Shown: positions 41,579-51,064 of the stretch, in pieces
Layout of the letters: each line of letters starts with the position of its first letter
Position numbering within the stretch: position 1 is the stretch's first letter
Assembly: GCF_016597785.1 (NCBI RefSeq)
Contig: NZ_JAENJG010000002.1
Coordinates: 248,001-312,000 of the forward strand
Source of the DNA: Leucobacter sp. L43
Lineage (GTDB): Bacteria; Actinomycetota; Actinomycetes; Actinomycetales; Microbacteriaceae
Length of the DNA: 64,000 nucleotides
Direction: 5' to 3'
The notes under the pieces: model-generated
What the model saw: only the letters and a program-made list of their open reading frames with translations
Told to the model about the DNA's origin: nothing
Databases searched by the model: none
Made by a program: the position numbers and the translations under genes

Positions 41579-42973
41579 GTGACTGAGGTACTGCTCTACG
41601 TGCTCGGCATTCTGATCTTCGTGATCGGTCTCGCCGTGTCGATCGGCCTGCACGAATTCGGGCACCTCATCCCTGCGAAGCTCTTCGGCGTCAAGGTGAC
41701 GCAGTACATGCTCGGGTTCGGCCGCACCATCTGGTCGAAGCGCAGGGGCGAGACCGAGTACGGCGTGAAGATGATTCCGCTCGGCGGGTACATCGCGATG
41801 TCGGGCATGTACCCGCCGGAGCAGCCCGGCGCGGCAGCGCGGCCGTCGACCACGGGGTTCTTGAACTCGGTCGTGCAGGAGGGCGCCTCGTTCGGCAAGC
41901 CCGACGCCGAGCCCAAGCGAGGCATGGCGGCGGTGGTCGAAGACGCTCGGCTGGCGAGTGCCGAGTCGATCGATTCTGGGGAGGATCACCGCACCTTCTA
42001 CCGGCTTCCCCCGTGGAAGAAGATCATCATCATGCTGGGCGGGCCGCTGATGAACCTCGTGCTGGCGTTCGTGTTCTTCGCGATCGTGCTCGTGGGGTTC
42101 GGTGTGCCGCAGAACAGCACCACGCTCGGTCAGGTCAACGAGTGCCTGGCGCCGGCGAACAGCAATGCGTCCTCGTGCAGCAGCGATGATCCGGCCGCGC
42201 CGGCCGCCGCGGCCGGACTGCGCCCCGGAGATCGCGTCATCTCGGTCGACGGGACGCGGATCACCAGCTGGGATCAGTTCCGCACGATCATCGGAGAGTC
42301 GCCGGGCGAATCGCTCTCCGTGGAGATCGAGCGCGGTGGCGCAGAGCAGACCGTCTCGTTGGAACCCGTGGTGAATACGCGGACGGTCACCGACGCCGAC
42401 GGAAACGCGGTGACGCGCGCCGACGGCATGGTGCAGACCGAATCGGTCGGCATGATCGGTGCGGTTCCGGCGAGCGAGAACGTCGCGCAGCCGATCACCG
42501 CCGTGCCGGCGTTCGTCGGCGAGAACGTGCAGCGGGTCGCCGGCATCATCATCCGCATGCCCGAACGCATGGTCGACGTCTGGAACGCCGCGTTCGGCAG
42601 CGAGGCGCGCGATCCGAACGGGCCGATCAGCGTCGTGGGTGTCGGCCGCATGGCCGGGGAGATCGTCAGCCTCGACGACGCGCCGGTCGCCGCCCGTGCG
42701 CAGACGATGATCGGTCTGCTCGGCTCGCTGAACGTCGCGCTCTTCGTCTTCAATCTCGTGCCGCTCCTGCCGCTCGACGGCGGCCACGTCGTCGGCGCGG
42801 TCTACGAATGGTTGAAGCGCGGCATCGCCAGGCTGCGGCGGAAGCCGGACCCCGGGCCGATCGACACCGCCAAGATGGTGCCCGTGACGATGGCGGTGGC
42901 CATTGTGCTCGGCGCGATGACCGTGCTGCTCATCTACGCCGACCTCGTCAAGCCGGTCTCGCTCTTCGGGTAG
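41579..42973 (+). CDS. rseP: RseP-type site-2 membrane metalloprotease
   Basis: The 464-residue intramembrane zinc protease has HEFGH at residues 25-29 in the first membrane helix and the third metal ligand in LVPLLPLDGGHVVGA near the C-terminus, with a PDZ domain between (AGLRPGDRVISVDGTRITSWDQF in pieces). Four membrane segments are visible. The family cuts anti-sigma factors and remnant signal peptides inside the membrane. The gene lies between dxr and ispG, as in many Actinobacteria, which explains why it is often annotated with the MEP genes. The start fits the leaderless hexamer. Confidence 0.95.
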   Translation: MTEVLLYVLGILIFVIGLAVSIGLHEFGHLIPAKLFGVKVTQYMLGFGRTIWSKRRGETEYGVKMIPLGGYIAMSGMYPPEQPGAAARPSTTGFLNSVVQEGASFGKPDAEPKRGMAAVVEDARLASAESIDSGEDHRTFYRLPPWKKIIIMLGGPLMNLVLAFVFFAIVLVGFGVPQNSTTLGQVNECLAPANSNASSCSSDDPAAPAAAAGLRPGDRVISVDGTRITSWDQFRTIIGESPGESLSVEIERGGAEQTVSLEPVVNTRTVTDADGNAVTRADGMVQTESVGMIGAVPASENVAQPITAVPAFVGENVQRVAGIIIRMPERMVDVWNAAFGSEARDPNGPISVVGVGRMAGEIVSLDDAPVAARAQTMIGLLGSLNVALFVFNLVPLLPLDGGHVVGAVYEWLKRGIARLRRKPDPGPIDTAKMVPVTMAVAIVLGAMTVLLIYADLVKPVSLFG

Positions 42974-43039
42974 CGCCGGACCGCGGTGCTCCGACGCCTC
43001 TGCCGGTGGGACTCGCCTCCGGCACGCAGCCTGCGCGAG

Positions 43040-43045
43040 TAGACT
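43040..43045 (+). promoter_or_regulatory. Likely leaderless -10 (TAGACT)
   Basis: TAGACT ends six bases before GTG 43052 of ispG; no ribosome site is visible. Confidence 0.45.
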
Positions 43046-43051
43046 CGGCCC

Positions 43052-44203
43052 GTGCCAGCAGTCAATTTGGGAATGCCGCAGACCGTCGAAGTGCTCGCTC
43101 CGCGGCGTCAGTCGCGCGCCATCAAGGTCGGGTCGGTGACCGTCGGTGGGAGCGCTCCCGTCTCGGTGCAATCGATGACGACGACGCCGACCACGGACAT
43201 CAACGCGACGCTGCAGCAGATCGCGGAGCTCACCGCGTCGGGCTGCGATATCGTGCGGGTCGCGTGCCCCAGCCGTGACGATGCTGAGGCGCTGCCCATC
43301 ATCGCGATGAAGAGCCAGATCCCGGTCATCGCCGACATCCACTTCCAGCCGAACTACGTGTACGCCGCCATCGATGCGGGGTGCGCCGCGGTGCGTGTGA
43401 ACCCGGGCAACATCCGCAAGTTCGACGATCAGGTCGGCGAGATCGCTCGGCGCGCGAAAGCCGCCGGAGTCTCACTGCGCATCGGCGTGAACGCCGGATC
43501 CCTCGACCCTCGGCTGCTCGAGAAGTACGGCAAGGCCACCCCAGAGGCCTTGGTCGAGAGCGCCGTGTGGGAGGCGTCGCTGTTCGAGGAGCACGATTTC
43601 CACGACTTCAAGATCTCCGTGAAGCACAACGATCCGATCGTGATGGTCAAGGCCTACCGCCAGCTCGCCGAGCGCGGCGACTGGCCGTTGCACCTCGGCG
43701 TGACCGAGGCGGGCCCCGCATTCCAGGGGACCATCAAGAGCGCCACGGCGTTCGGCATTCTGCTCTCCGAGGGCATCGGCGACACGATTCGCGTCTCCCT
43801 GTCGGCGCCTCCCGTCGAAGAGGTGAAGGTGGGGTTGCAGATTCTGCAGTCGTTGAACCTCCGCGAACGCAAGCTCGAGATCGTCTCCTGCCCCTCGTGC
43901 GGGCGCGCCCAGGTCGACGTGTACACGCTCGCAGAGGAGGTCACGAAGGGCCTGGAAGGCATGAGCGTGCCGCTCAGGGTCGCAGTGATGGGATGCGTGG
44001 TGAACGGGCCGGGCGAGGCGAGGGAAGCCGACCTCGGCGTCGCCTCCGGCAATGGCAAGGGGCAGATCTTCGTCAAGGGCGAGGTGATCAAGACCGTGCC
44101 CGAGAACGAAATCGTCGCGACGCTGATCGCCGAGGCGAATCGTCTGGCTGCCGAGATGCCGGCTTCCGAGGGGACGGGGACGCCAGAGGTCGTGACCGCC
44201 TAG
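43052..44203 (+). CDS. ispG: 4-hydroxy-3-methylbut-2-enyl diphosphate synthase
   Basis: The 383-residue [4Fe-4S] enzyme converts MEcPP to HMBPP in the MEP pathway. The TIM-barrel start has [19 protein letters not shown], and the iron-sulfur domain has [13 protein letters not shown] and [19 protein letters not shown], with the three cluster cysteines. The start is a GTG. It ends near the convergent RNase gene, and a hairpin spans the two stops. dxr, rseP and ispG likely share a functional region though each has its own leaderless -10. Confidence 0.97.
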   Translation: MPAVNLGMPQTVEVLAPRRQSRAIKVGSVTVGGSAPVSVQSMTTTPTTDINATLQQIAELTASGCDIVRVACPSRDDAEALPIIAMKSQIPVIADIHFQPNYVYAAIDAGCAAVRVNPGNIRKFDDQVGEIARRAKAAGVSLRIGVNAGSLDPRLLEKYGKATPEALVESAVWEASLFEEHDFHDFKISVKHNDPIVMVKAYRQLAERGDWPLHLGVTEAGPAFQGTIKSATAFGILLSEGIGDTIRVSLSAPPVEEVKVGLQILQSLNLRERKLEIVSCPSCGRAQVDVYTLAEEVTKGLEGMSVPLRVAVMGCVVNGPGEAREADLGVASGNGKGQIFVKGEVIKTVPENEIVATLIAEANRLAAEMPASEGTGTPEVVTA

Positions 44204-44205
44204 CG

Positions 44206-44225
44206 CAGCGCCTCAGGCGGCGCTG
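44206..44225. terminator. Hairpin between convergent ispG and RNase genes
   Basis: CAGCGCC (44206-44212), loop TCAGGC, GGCGCTG (44219-44225) form a seven-pair stem just after the ispG stop and across the 3' end of the RNase gene. It could stop transcription from both sides; no T-run is present. Confidence 0.4.
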
Positions 44226-45670
44226 ACGGCGGGGCGATCGCCGGAACCGTCCGTGAGCGGCGCGAGCTCGATCGTGCCGCTCGCGACGTCCGCAGCGGTG
44301 ACCCGCACGTCCACTCGGGTCCCGGCGGTGTATCCGGCAGACGCGACCTGCGCGGTGACCGCGGGGTCGTCGAGCTGCACGCGGGCGCGCTCGCCTCGGA
44401 CTTCGACCACGATCGCGGGGAGCACCTCTCCGACGCGGTCTCGCAGCAGCGCGGCTTCGACGCGATCGAGCGCCTGCGATCCCAGCTGACCGGCGAGCTG
44501 ATTCGATGCGCGCATCAGCGCGGGCAACTCGTCGAGCGACGCCCTGGCCCACTCCGGAATCGGCTCATCCGCGCAGATCGCGGCGCAGATCACGAGCCCC
44601 CAGCGGTCCACCAGGCGGCGGAGCGGAGCGGTGACGTGGGCGTACGGCGCGGCGATCGCGGCTTGCATCGTCTGCTCCGGAACGACGCCGTCGAACGGCG
44701 TGTAATCGGCGCCGCGGAACAACGACGCTGCTGCCTGCAGCACCCCGGGCGTCGTCGGTGACGCGTGATCGAGCTGCTGCAGGTACTCGCCGTATGTCGT
44801 GTCCGCGGGCCAGGGGTGCCCGAGGCTGGCGACCCGCGCACGAAACGCGGTGAGCGCAGCCTCGTCGGGCGCCGGCATCGTGCGCAGGATCCCGACGCCG
44901 GCATCGAGCATCATGCGACCGGCAGCCATGCCGGTGAGGAGCGAGAGCTGAGCGTTCCACTCCTCGATGGGACGCGCGAAGCTCCGCACGATGCGGTAAC
45001 CGTTGGGCTCCCGCACGATCTCCTCATCCGGCATGTTCAGGCTCGCACCTCCGCGCGAGCGCTCGTGCTCGGCGCGCAGCAGGCCGACGTCGCGCAGCAG
45101 TTCGAGCAGCGGGCCGCCGGTACCAGCGTCGAGCGCGGTCTGCGCCGTCGCGTAGTCGAGTTGCGCTCGGGAACGCACGCGGGCGCGTTCGACGTCGGCG
45201 CTCGTGACAGCGCCGGACGCGTCGAGGTCGAGCTTCCATACGTACGCGACACGATCGGCGCCGGGAAGCAGTGAGGCGCGGCCCTCGCTGAGCTCCGCGG
45301 GATGGAGTGGAATACGGCCGTCCGGCAGGTACAGGGTCTGTCCGCGACGCCGTGCCTCTCGGTCGAGCGCGCCTCCCGGTCTCACGAACCCCGGGAGGTC
45401 GGCGATCGCGTAGCGCACGCGGAATCCGTCGTCGCGGTGCTCGATGTGGAAGGCCTGATCGAGGTCCTTCGCACCGGCGGGATCGAGCGTGACGAACGGA
45501 ATGTGCCGGAGGTCCTCACCGGGCTCCGACGTCTCGGCGGTGCTCGCCTCCGCACGAGCGTCAGCGGGAAAGTCGGACGGCACGGCGTTGTCCGTCCGGA
45601 GCGCGGCGAGGGCGGCCGCGAGCTCGCCGTGTGCGGTCTGGGGGGAGAGATGGGCGCGCCGGTTCGGCAT
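44213..45670 (-). CDS. RNB-domain exoribonuclease (RNase II/R family)
   Basis: The 485-residue protein is built almost wholly of the RNB catalytic domain. The four active-site Asp residues lie in VTLDPAGAKDLDQAFHIEH, and further conserved pieces are YAIADLPGFVRPGGALD, RRGQTLYLPDGRIPLHP and HVTAPLRRLVDRW. The N-terminal cold-shock and C-terminal S1 RNA-binding domains of RNase II and R are short or missing; residues 400-470 may be a degenerate S1-like barrel. It probably degrades single-stranded RNA. It diverges from the LOG gene by 38 bases. Confidence 0.9.
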   Translation of the reverse strand: MPNRRAHLSPQTAHGELAAALAALRTDNAVPSDFPADARAEASTAETSEPGEDLRHIPFVTLDPAGAKDLDQAFHIEHRDDGFRVRYAIADLPGFVRPGGALDREARRRGQTLYLPDGRIPLHPAELSEGRASLLPGADRVAYVWKLDLDASGAVTSADVERARVRSRAQLDYATAQTALDAGTGGPLLELLRDVGLLRAEHERSRGGASLNMPDEEIVREPNGYRIVRSFARPIEEWNAQLSLLTGMAAGRMMLDAGVGILRTMPAPDEAALTAFRARVASLGHPWPADTTYGEYLQQLDHASPTTPGVLQAAASLFRGADYTPFDGVVPEQTMQAAIAAPYAHVTAPLRRLVDRWGLVICAAICADEPIPEWARASLDELPALMRASNQLAGQLGSQALDRVEAALLRDRVGEVLPAIVVEVRGERARVQLDDPAVTAQVASAGYTAGTRVDVRVTAADVASGTIELAPLTDGSGDRPAVSAA

Positions 45671-45676
45671 GCGGCC

Positions 45677-45702
45677 AGCCTACTGCGGTGCGCTCGTAGA
45701 CT
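45677..45702. promoter_or_regulatory. Back-to-back leaderless promoters
   Basis: Minus strand TAGGCT (45677-45682) ends six bases before ATG 45670; plus strand TAGACT (45697-45702) ends six bases before GTG 45709. The start codons are only 38 bases apart, so the two promoters must overlap in their -35 regions and polymerases could exclude each other. Confidence 0.5.
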
Positions 45703-45708
45703 GTGAGC

Positions 45709-46767
45709 GTGAGGACCGGGAAGCAGCAACACTCAGAAGATGCGCAGGCCGCGGAGCTGCGCGAACGACTCGATGCAGTGATCGCCGATGCCGGCGCTTC
45801 GGGCCACCGCGGGTTGATCCGTCGCATTCTCTCGACGGGAATCGGGCTCGGCACCGACGGTGCGACGCGGCTGGATCTGAAGATCACCGCGACGGCGGTC
45901 GAGGAGATGCGAGCGGCGTTCCGACTGTTCGCTCCCTTCGTCGGCGTGCCCAAGGTGACGATTTTCGGATCGGCCCGCACCCAGTCTCACGATCCCCTCT
46001 GGGTCGGCGCCGAAGCCGCTGCCCGAGGTCTCGCGGAGTTGGGCTGGATGGTGGTGACCGGAGCCGGCCCCGGGATCATGGAGGCGGCGGCGACGGGAGC
46101 CGGACCCGAGCGATCGCTCGGCATCTCGATCCGTCTGCCGTTCGAGGAGGCTCCACTCGATGTCGCCGCCGATGACGGGCACCGCATCGCGATGAAGTAC
46201 TTCTTCACGCGCAAGCTGATGCTGGTGAAGGAGTCGCGGGGCTTCATCTGCCTGCCAGGGGGGTTCGGCACGATGGACGAGACCTTCGAACTGCTGACGC
46301 TGCAGCAGACCGGCAAGATGGAACCGATGCCGATCGTGCTGCTCGATCGTGCCGGGGGCACGTACTGGCAGGGTTTCGCGCGTTTCGTCACCGAAGAGCT
46401 CGCGGGTTCCGGGCTCATCGCGGTCGACGATCTCGATCGCGTGCTCGTCACCGATTCGCCCGACGCGGCGATCGCGGAGGTGACCGGATTCTGGCGCAAC
46501 TACGATTCGCTGCGCTGGCAGGGCGAACAGCTCGTGCTCCGGGTGCGCGCCGAACCGAGCGATGCGGAGCTCGATGACCTGAACGAGCGATTCTCGGGTC
46601 TGTGCGAGGTGGGGGCGATCACCGGCTCGGGGCCTCTCGCGTCGGAGATCGCCGACGACGATGCGCTCGATCTGCCGCGTCTCGTGCTCACCCCACGTCG
46701 TCGTGCGGTGGGGGATCTCTATCGACTGATTCGGGCGCTGAATGAGCTGGATTCCGCGCCACGGTGA
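45709..46767 (+). CDS. LOG-family protein (lysine decarboxylase-like fold)
   Basis: The 352-residue protein holds the LOG motifs PGGFGTMDETFELLTLQQTGK in pieces and GAGPGIMEAAATGAG, the nucleotide-binding PGGxGTxxE site of cytokinin-activating phosphoribohydrolases. Its C-terminal 100 residues extend beyond the core. LOG enzymes release bases from nucleoside 5'-monophosphates; many bacterial members have unknown substrates. GTG 45709 is chosen from the hexamer at 45697, although GTG 45703 is in frame. It is convergent with the UvrA-like gene. Confidence 0.85.
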   Translation: MRTGKQQHSEDAQAAELRERLDAVIADAGASGHRGLIRRILSTGIGLGTDGATRLDLKITATAVEEMRAAFRLFAPFVGVPKVTIFGSARTQSHDPLWVGAEAAARGLAELGWMVVTGAGPGIMEAAATGAGPERSLGISIRLPFEEAPLDVAADDGHRIAMKYFFTRKLMLVKESRGFICLPGGFGTMDETFELLTLQQTGKMEPMPIVLLDRAGGTYWQGFARFVTEELAGSGLIAVDDLDRVLVTDSPDAAIAEVTGFWRNYDSLRWQGEQLVLRVRAEPSDAELDDLNERFSGLCEVGAITGSGPLASEIADDDALDLPRLVLTPRRRAVGDLYRLIRALNELDSAPR

Positions 46768-46807
46768 CGTGTGACCGCGGCGCGGGGCCTGCCCCGTGAG
46801 ACGCGCC

Positions 46808-49162
46808 TCACGCTGCCACGTACTCTGCGAGGTGCTCCCCGGTGAGCGTCGCGCGTGATGCGACGAGGTCGGCTGGGCTTCCCTCGAACACGATGGTGCC
46901 GCCTTGCTGCCCGGCGCCGGGCCCGAGGTCGATGATCCAATCGGCGTGCGCCATGACGGCCTGGTGGTGCTCGATCACGATCACGCTCTTGCCGGCGTCG
47001 ACGAGACGGTCGAGCAGTGCGAGCAACTGCTCGACGTCGGCGAGGTGGAGCCCGGTCGTCGGCTCGTCGAGCACGTAGACGTCTGCCTCGTCGAGCATGT
47101 GGATGGCGAGCTTGAGTCGCTGCCGCTCGCCGCCCGACAGGGTCGAGAGCGGCTGGCCGAGCTTGATGTAGCCGATACCCACGTCCACCAGGCGATCCAG
47201 AATCTTGGCCGCCTTCGGGATGCGCGTCTCCGGGGCGGAGAAGAACTGCTGCGCCTGCGCGATCGACAGGTCGAGCACCTCGGCGATGTTCTTGCCGCCG
47301 AACCTGTACTCGAGCACGGCGGCGGCGAAGCGCTTCCCCTCGCACACTTCGCACACGCTCTCCATCGTCGCCATCATGCCCAAGTCGGTGAAGATGATCC
47401 CCGCACCCTTGCACTCCGGGCAGGCACCCTCGGAGTTCGCGCTGAAGAGCGCCGGCTTCACGCCGTTGGCTTTCGCGAACGCCGTGCGCACCGGATCCAG
47501 CAGGCCCGTGTAGGTCGCCGGATTCGAACGCCGAGAACCCTTGATCGCCCCTTGGTCGACCGCGACGACGTCGTCTCGATTCGCGATGTAGTTGCCGATG
47601 AGCGTGCTCTTGCCGGAACCGGCGACACCGGTCACCGCGCACAGCACGCCGAGGGGCACATCGACATCGATGCCCCGCAGGTTGTGGCGATCAGCGCCCC
47701 TGATCTCCAGTGCAGCGCTCGAGGTGCGCACCGAATCCTTGAGCTTCGCACGATCGTCCAGATGCGTGCCGGTCAGGGTTCCCGACGCCCGCAGCGCCGC
47801 GACTGTGCCCTCGAAGCAGATCTCGCCCCCATCGATGCCCGCTCGAGGACCGAGGTCGACCACGTGATCGGCGATCGCGATCATCTCCGGCTTGTGCTCG
47901 ACGACGAGCACGGTGTTGCCCTTGTCGCGCAGCTTGAGGAGCAGCTGATTCATTCGCTGGATGTCGTGCGGATGCAGGCCGATCGACGGCTCGTCGAAGA
48001 CGTAGGTCGCGTCGGTGATGGGGGAGCCGAGGTGCCGAATCATCTTCGTGCGCTGGGACTCGCCGCCCGAGAGCGTGCCGGTCGGGCGGTCGAGGCTCAG
48101 GTAGCCGAGCCCGATCTGCACGAACGAGTCGAGGGTCTCGACGAGCTTCTCCACGAGCGGGGCGATGCCGGCGTCTTCGATGCCGCGCACCCACTCCGCG
48201 AGATCGGTGATCTGCATCGCGCAGACGTCGGCGATCGACTTCCCCGAGATCTTCGAGGAGCGCGCGGTCGCATTCAAGCGCGTGCCAGCGCATTCGGGGC
48301 ACGCCCGGAAGACGATCGCGCGATCCACGAACGCACGAATGTGCGGCTGCATGGCCTCGCGGTCCTTCGAGAGCATCGACTTCTGGATGCGCGGGATGAG
48401 CCCCTCATAGGTGACGTTCACACCATCGGCCTTGATCTTGCGCGGCTCTTCGTGGAGCAGGAGGTGGATCTGCTCATCCGTGAAATCCCGGATCGGAGTA
48501 TCCATCGGGAGCAGGGCCGCGAAGATGCGCCCGTACCAGCCGTCCATGCTGAAGCCCGGCACCTGCAGCGCGCCCGCGGCGAGCGACAGCTCAGCGTCGT
48601 AGAGCTCTTCGAGGGCGAAGTCGCTCACGGAGCCTCGTCCTTCGCAGGTGGGGCACATGCCGCCGAGGATCTCGAAGCTGCGACGCTCCTTCACCTGCTT
48701 GCCGCCCTTCTCCAGAGTGACAGCGCCCGCGCCGCTGATCGACGCGACGTTGAAGGAGAACGCGTTGGGCGAACCGATGCGGGGGCTGCCGAGCCGCGAG
48801 AAGATGATGCGGAGCATCGCGTTCACGTCGGTCGCCGTGCCCACCGTCGAACGCGGGTTCGCCCCCATGCGCTCCTGATCGACGATGATGGCGGTGGTCA
48901 GCCCTTCGAGCACGTCGACATCGGGTCGGCTCTGAGACGGCATGAAACCCTGCACGAACGCGCTGTAGGTCTCGTTGATCAGGCGCTGCGACTCTGCAGC
49001 GATCGTGCCGAACACCAGGGAGCTCTTGCCGGATCCGGAAACGCCCGTGAACACCGTGAGGCGGCGTTTGGGGAGGTCGACGCTGACGTTCTTCAGGTTG
49101 TGCTCGCGCGCGCCCCGCACACGGATGCGGTCGTGCGAATCTGCGATGTGCGTGGTGGTCAT
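46808..49162 (-). CDS. UvrA-type ABC protein, short paralogue
   Basis: At 784 residues it is shorter than the usual UvrA of about 950. Two ABC ATPase modules are present: Walker A GVSGSGKSSLVFG with signature GTLSGGESQRTKM, and GVAGSGKSTLIGN with signature STLSGGERQRLKLA. Zinc-type cysteine pairs occur in CPTCEGRG, CPECAGTRL and CPECKGAGIIF. The first modules's UvrB-binding region appears reduced. Short UvrA paralogues are often linked to drug self-resistance or damage tolerance rather than general excision repair; that role is inferred. The ATG has a TACTCT hexamer six bases upstream. Confidence 0.88.
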   Translation of the reverse strand: MTTTHIADSHDRIRVRGAREHNLKNVSVDLPKRRLTVFTGVSGSGKSSLVFGTIAAESQRLINETYSAFVQGFMPSQSRPDVDVLEGLTTAIIVDQERMGANPRSTVGTATDVNAMLRIIFSRLGSPRIGSPNAFSFNVASISGAGAVTLEKGGKQVKERRSFEILGGMCPTCEGRGSVSDFALEELYDAELSLAAGALQVPGFSMDGWYGRIFAALLPMDTPIRDFTDEQIHLLLHEEPRKIKADGVNVTYEGLIPRIQKSMLSKDREAMQPHIRAFVDRAIVFRACPECAGTRLNATARSSKISGKSIADVCAMQITDLAEWVRGIEDAGIAPLVEKLVETLDSFVQIGLGYLSLDRPTGTLSGGESQRTKMIRHLGSPITDATYVFDEPSIGLHPHDIQRMNQLLLKLRDKGNTVLVVEHKPEMIAIADHVVDLGPRAGIDGGEICFEGTVAALRASGTLTGTHLDDRAKLKDSVRTSSAALEIRGADRHNLRGIDVDVPLGVLCAVTGVAGSGKSTLIGNYIANRDDVVAVDQGAIKGSRRSNPATYTGLLDPVRTAFAKANGVKPALFSANSEGACPECKGAGIIFTDLGMMATMESVCEVCEGKRFAAAVLEYRFGGKNIAEVLDLSIAQAQQFFSAPETRIPKAAKILDRLVDVGIGYIKLGQPLSTLSGGERQRLKLAIHMLDEADVYVLDEPTTGLHLADVEQLLALLDRLVDAGKSVIVIEHHQAVMAHADWIIDLGPGAGQQGGTIVFEGSPADLVASRATLTGEHLAEYVAA

Positions 49163-49168
49163 GCAGTC

Positions 49169-49174
49169 AGAGTA
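49169..49174 (-). promoter_or_regulatory. Likely leaderless -10 (TACTCT)
   Basis: TACTCT on the minus strand ends six bases before ATG 49162 of the UvrA-like gene. Confidence 0.4.
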
Positions 49175-49217
49175 GTGGGAGCCGCCGACATCCGCGCCCC
49201 GACTTCCGCTCGGTTGC

Positions 49218-49223
49218 TAGGCT
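49218..49223 (+). promoter_or_regulatory. Likely leaderless -10 (TAGGCT)
   Basis: TAGGCT ends six bases before ATG 49230 of the small unknown gene. Confidence 0.45.
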
Positions 49224-49229
49224 CGCAGC

Positions 49230-49616
49230 ATGACCCTTCCCGAGACGTGGATCGCGCACCGTCGAGAGGACCGCGAGCTCGTGGGCTGGATCGAACCGGA
49301 AAGCGACGGCTTCACGCCCTACGACCTGCTGGGTCGCCCGCGGTCGCCCGAGCCGATCGACTGGCTCACGGCCGAGGAACTGCTCGAAGCACTCGGGATC
49401 AGGTACCTCGCGGATGCCTACGCCTTGCGCACCGAGAGCGGGGAGTGGGTCCGCGTACGCATCGTCGAGGCGTCTGCGACCGGAATCGGGGTCAAGGAAG
49501 ACGACTTCGGCGACATCGGGGCCCCGGTCTCCGCGTACGGGGTGCCGTTTCCCATCGATGATCGACTCGTCCCGTTGGCGGCGGCCCCCGGCCCCGTGCG
49601 CAGTCGCTTCCTCTGA
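49230..49616 (+). CDS. Conserved-looking small protein, function unknown
   Basis: A 128-residue soluble protein with no recognised family. It starts LPETWIAHRREDRELVGWIE and is rich in acidic residues and in Trp; the middle is WVRVRIVEASATGIGVKEDDF. No membrane segment or signal is seen. Its stop and the next ATG share one base (TGATG), so it is coupled to the CPBP-like membrane protein. It has a leaderless-type start. It could assist the membrane protein, but this is inference only. Confidence 0.7.
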   Translation: MTLPETWIAHRREDRELVGWIEPESDGFTPYDLLGRPRSPEPIDWLTAEELLEALGIRYLADAYALRTESGEWVRVRIVEASATGIGVKEDDFGDIGAPVSAYGVPFPIDDRLVPLAAAPGPVRSRFL

Positions 49617-50539
49617 TGCCGGCAGCGGAGTGGGCGCAGCGCCCGGAAACGCGGCGCCCGAGCCCCCTCGCGATTTCGGCGGCCGTCTGCGTGTGCGCCA
49701 TGGCGCCCGTCTGGTTCGTGCTCCACTGGATCTGGGCAGGGATCGCCCTCGGCGTCACCGGGCTCGCGCTGGCCGCGCTCGCGAGTCGGACGCGAGACGG
49801 GCGCGCTGCGCCGCACGTCCTCATGCGGGTGGGCTTCGAGCCGGACCGGTCGCAGCGGCCGCCGTCCCTGCTGCGCGACCTGTCACTCATCGTCATGGGC
49901 CTCGGAGTCGTCCGCTTGATTCCGCTCGCCGCTCACCTCGACAACTGGTCGATGGTGAAGTTCACGCTGGCGCTCGGCGGCGCCGTCGCGCTGCCCTACG
50001 TCGTCTCGCGCTTCATCTACCGCGATCGGGCGACGAGCTTCCCCTGGCGGGGCGCCGGGTCCGCGCGGGGTGAGCGCTGGGGTCCTTATCACTGGGCGTG
50101 GCTCGTCGCCGTGATCGTGCTCGCCTGGGTGATCCTGCCCTGGTACTTCATCTCCTCAGGCGTCTACACGAACTGGCCGGTCGTCGACACCCCGGAACTC
50201 GTGGCGCGGCTCTTCGTCGGAGTGGGCGCGGTCGGCATCTGGGACGAGCTGTTCTTCATCTGCACGGTATTCGCCGTGCTGCTGCGGCACTTCCCGGTGT
50301 GGCTGGCGAATCTGCTGCAGATGGTCGTCTTCGTGTCGTTCCTCTGGGAGCTCGGGTACCGCTCGTGGGGGCCGCTGCTCACGATTCCGTTCGCACTGAT
50401 CCAGGGCATCATCTACCTGCGGACCCGTTCGCTGTCATACGTGGTGACCGTGCACCTGCTCTTCGACGCGGTCGTGTTCGCCGTGCTCGTGCACGCGCAC
50501 CAGCCGGCCGTCTTCGATTGGTTCCCCACGGCTCCGTAG
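49616..50539 (+). CDS. CPBP-type membrane protein (Abi family)
   Basis: The 307-residue protein has about eight hydrophobic segments. The C-terminal half resembles the CPBP intramembrane protease family: WDELFFICTVFAVLLRHFP in place of the usual EExxxR motif, and LQMVVFVSFLWELGY then IPFALIQGIIYLRTRSL and VVTVHLLFDAVVF in place of the later FxxxH and HxxxN motifs. The first catalytic Glu is replaced by Asp (DE instead of EE), so activity is uncertain. It overlaps the gene before it by one base. It is convergent with aroQ. Confidence 0.75.
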   Translation: MPAAEWAQRPETRRPSPLAISAAVCVCAMAPVWFVLHWIWAGIALGVTGLALAALASRTRDGRAAPHVLMRVGFEPDRSQRPPSLLRDLSLIVMGLGVVRLIPLAAHLDNWSMVKFTLALGGAVALPYVVSRFIYRDRATSFPWRGAGSARGERWGPYHWAWLVAVIVLAWVILPWYFISSGVYTNWPVVDTPELVARLFVGVGAVGIWDELFFICTVFAVLLRHFPVWLANLLQMVVFVSFLWELGYRSWGPLLTIPFALIQGIIYLRTRSLSYVVTVHLLFDAVVFAVLVHAHQPAVFDWFPTAP

Positions 50540-50561
50540 TCGCCCGAGGGCCGGGCCCCGG

Positions 50562-51002
50562 TTACTCGGCCAGCAGCGACGCGATCCTGCGCACCGCGAA
50601 CTCGTACCCCTGCACCCCGCAGCCCACGATGACGCATGCGGCGATGTCGGAGAGGTAGGAGTGCTGACGGAAGGCCTCGCGGGCGTGCACGTTGGAGATG
50701 TGCACCTCGGCGGTGGGCAGCGCGACGCCCGAGATCGCGTCGCGGATCGCGATCGAGGTGTGCGTGAAGGCGCCGGGGTTGATCACGATCGCCGCGCAGT
50801 CCTCGCGCGCCGCGTGAATCGCGTCGATGATCTCGCCCTCGTGGTTGCTCTGCACCGCGCGCACCTCCAGCGAGAAGTCCCGCGCCGCCCGCGTGACCAG
50901 CGATTCGACGTCGGCGAGCGTCGCCGACCCGTAGATCTCCGGCTCGCGCGTTCCGAGCAGGTTGAGGTTCGGTCCGTTCACCAGCAGGATTCGTGCGGTC
51001 AT
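50562..51002 (-). CDS. aroQ: 3-dehydroquinate dehydratase, type II
   Basis: The 146-residue enzyme catalyses the third step of the shikimate pathway. It begins with the family signature [18 protein letters not shown], whose Tyr is the catalytic base, and has [32 protein letters not shown] and [16 protein letters not shown], with the substrate His and Arg. ATG 51002 follows AAGGAG at six bases. No other aro gene is in the window. Confidence 0.97.
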   Translation of the reverse strand: MTARILLVNGPNLNLLGTREPEIYGSATLADVESLVTRAARDFSLEVRAVQSNHEGEIIDAIHAAREDCAAIVINPGAFTHTSIAIRDAISGVALPTAEVHISNVHAREAFRQHSYLSDIAACVIVGCGVQGYEFAVRRIASLLAE

Positions 51003-51064
51003 GTTGCGCTCCTTCGCTCGGCCACGGGTCGATGCAGTCGGTTCCATGCTAGCGGCGGGTCGAT

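Noticed and set aside
46904-49561. An 885-codon open frame opposite the UvrA-like gene
   Set aside because: Antisense shadow of a conserved gene in high-GC DNA; no recognisable motif and no ribosome site.
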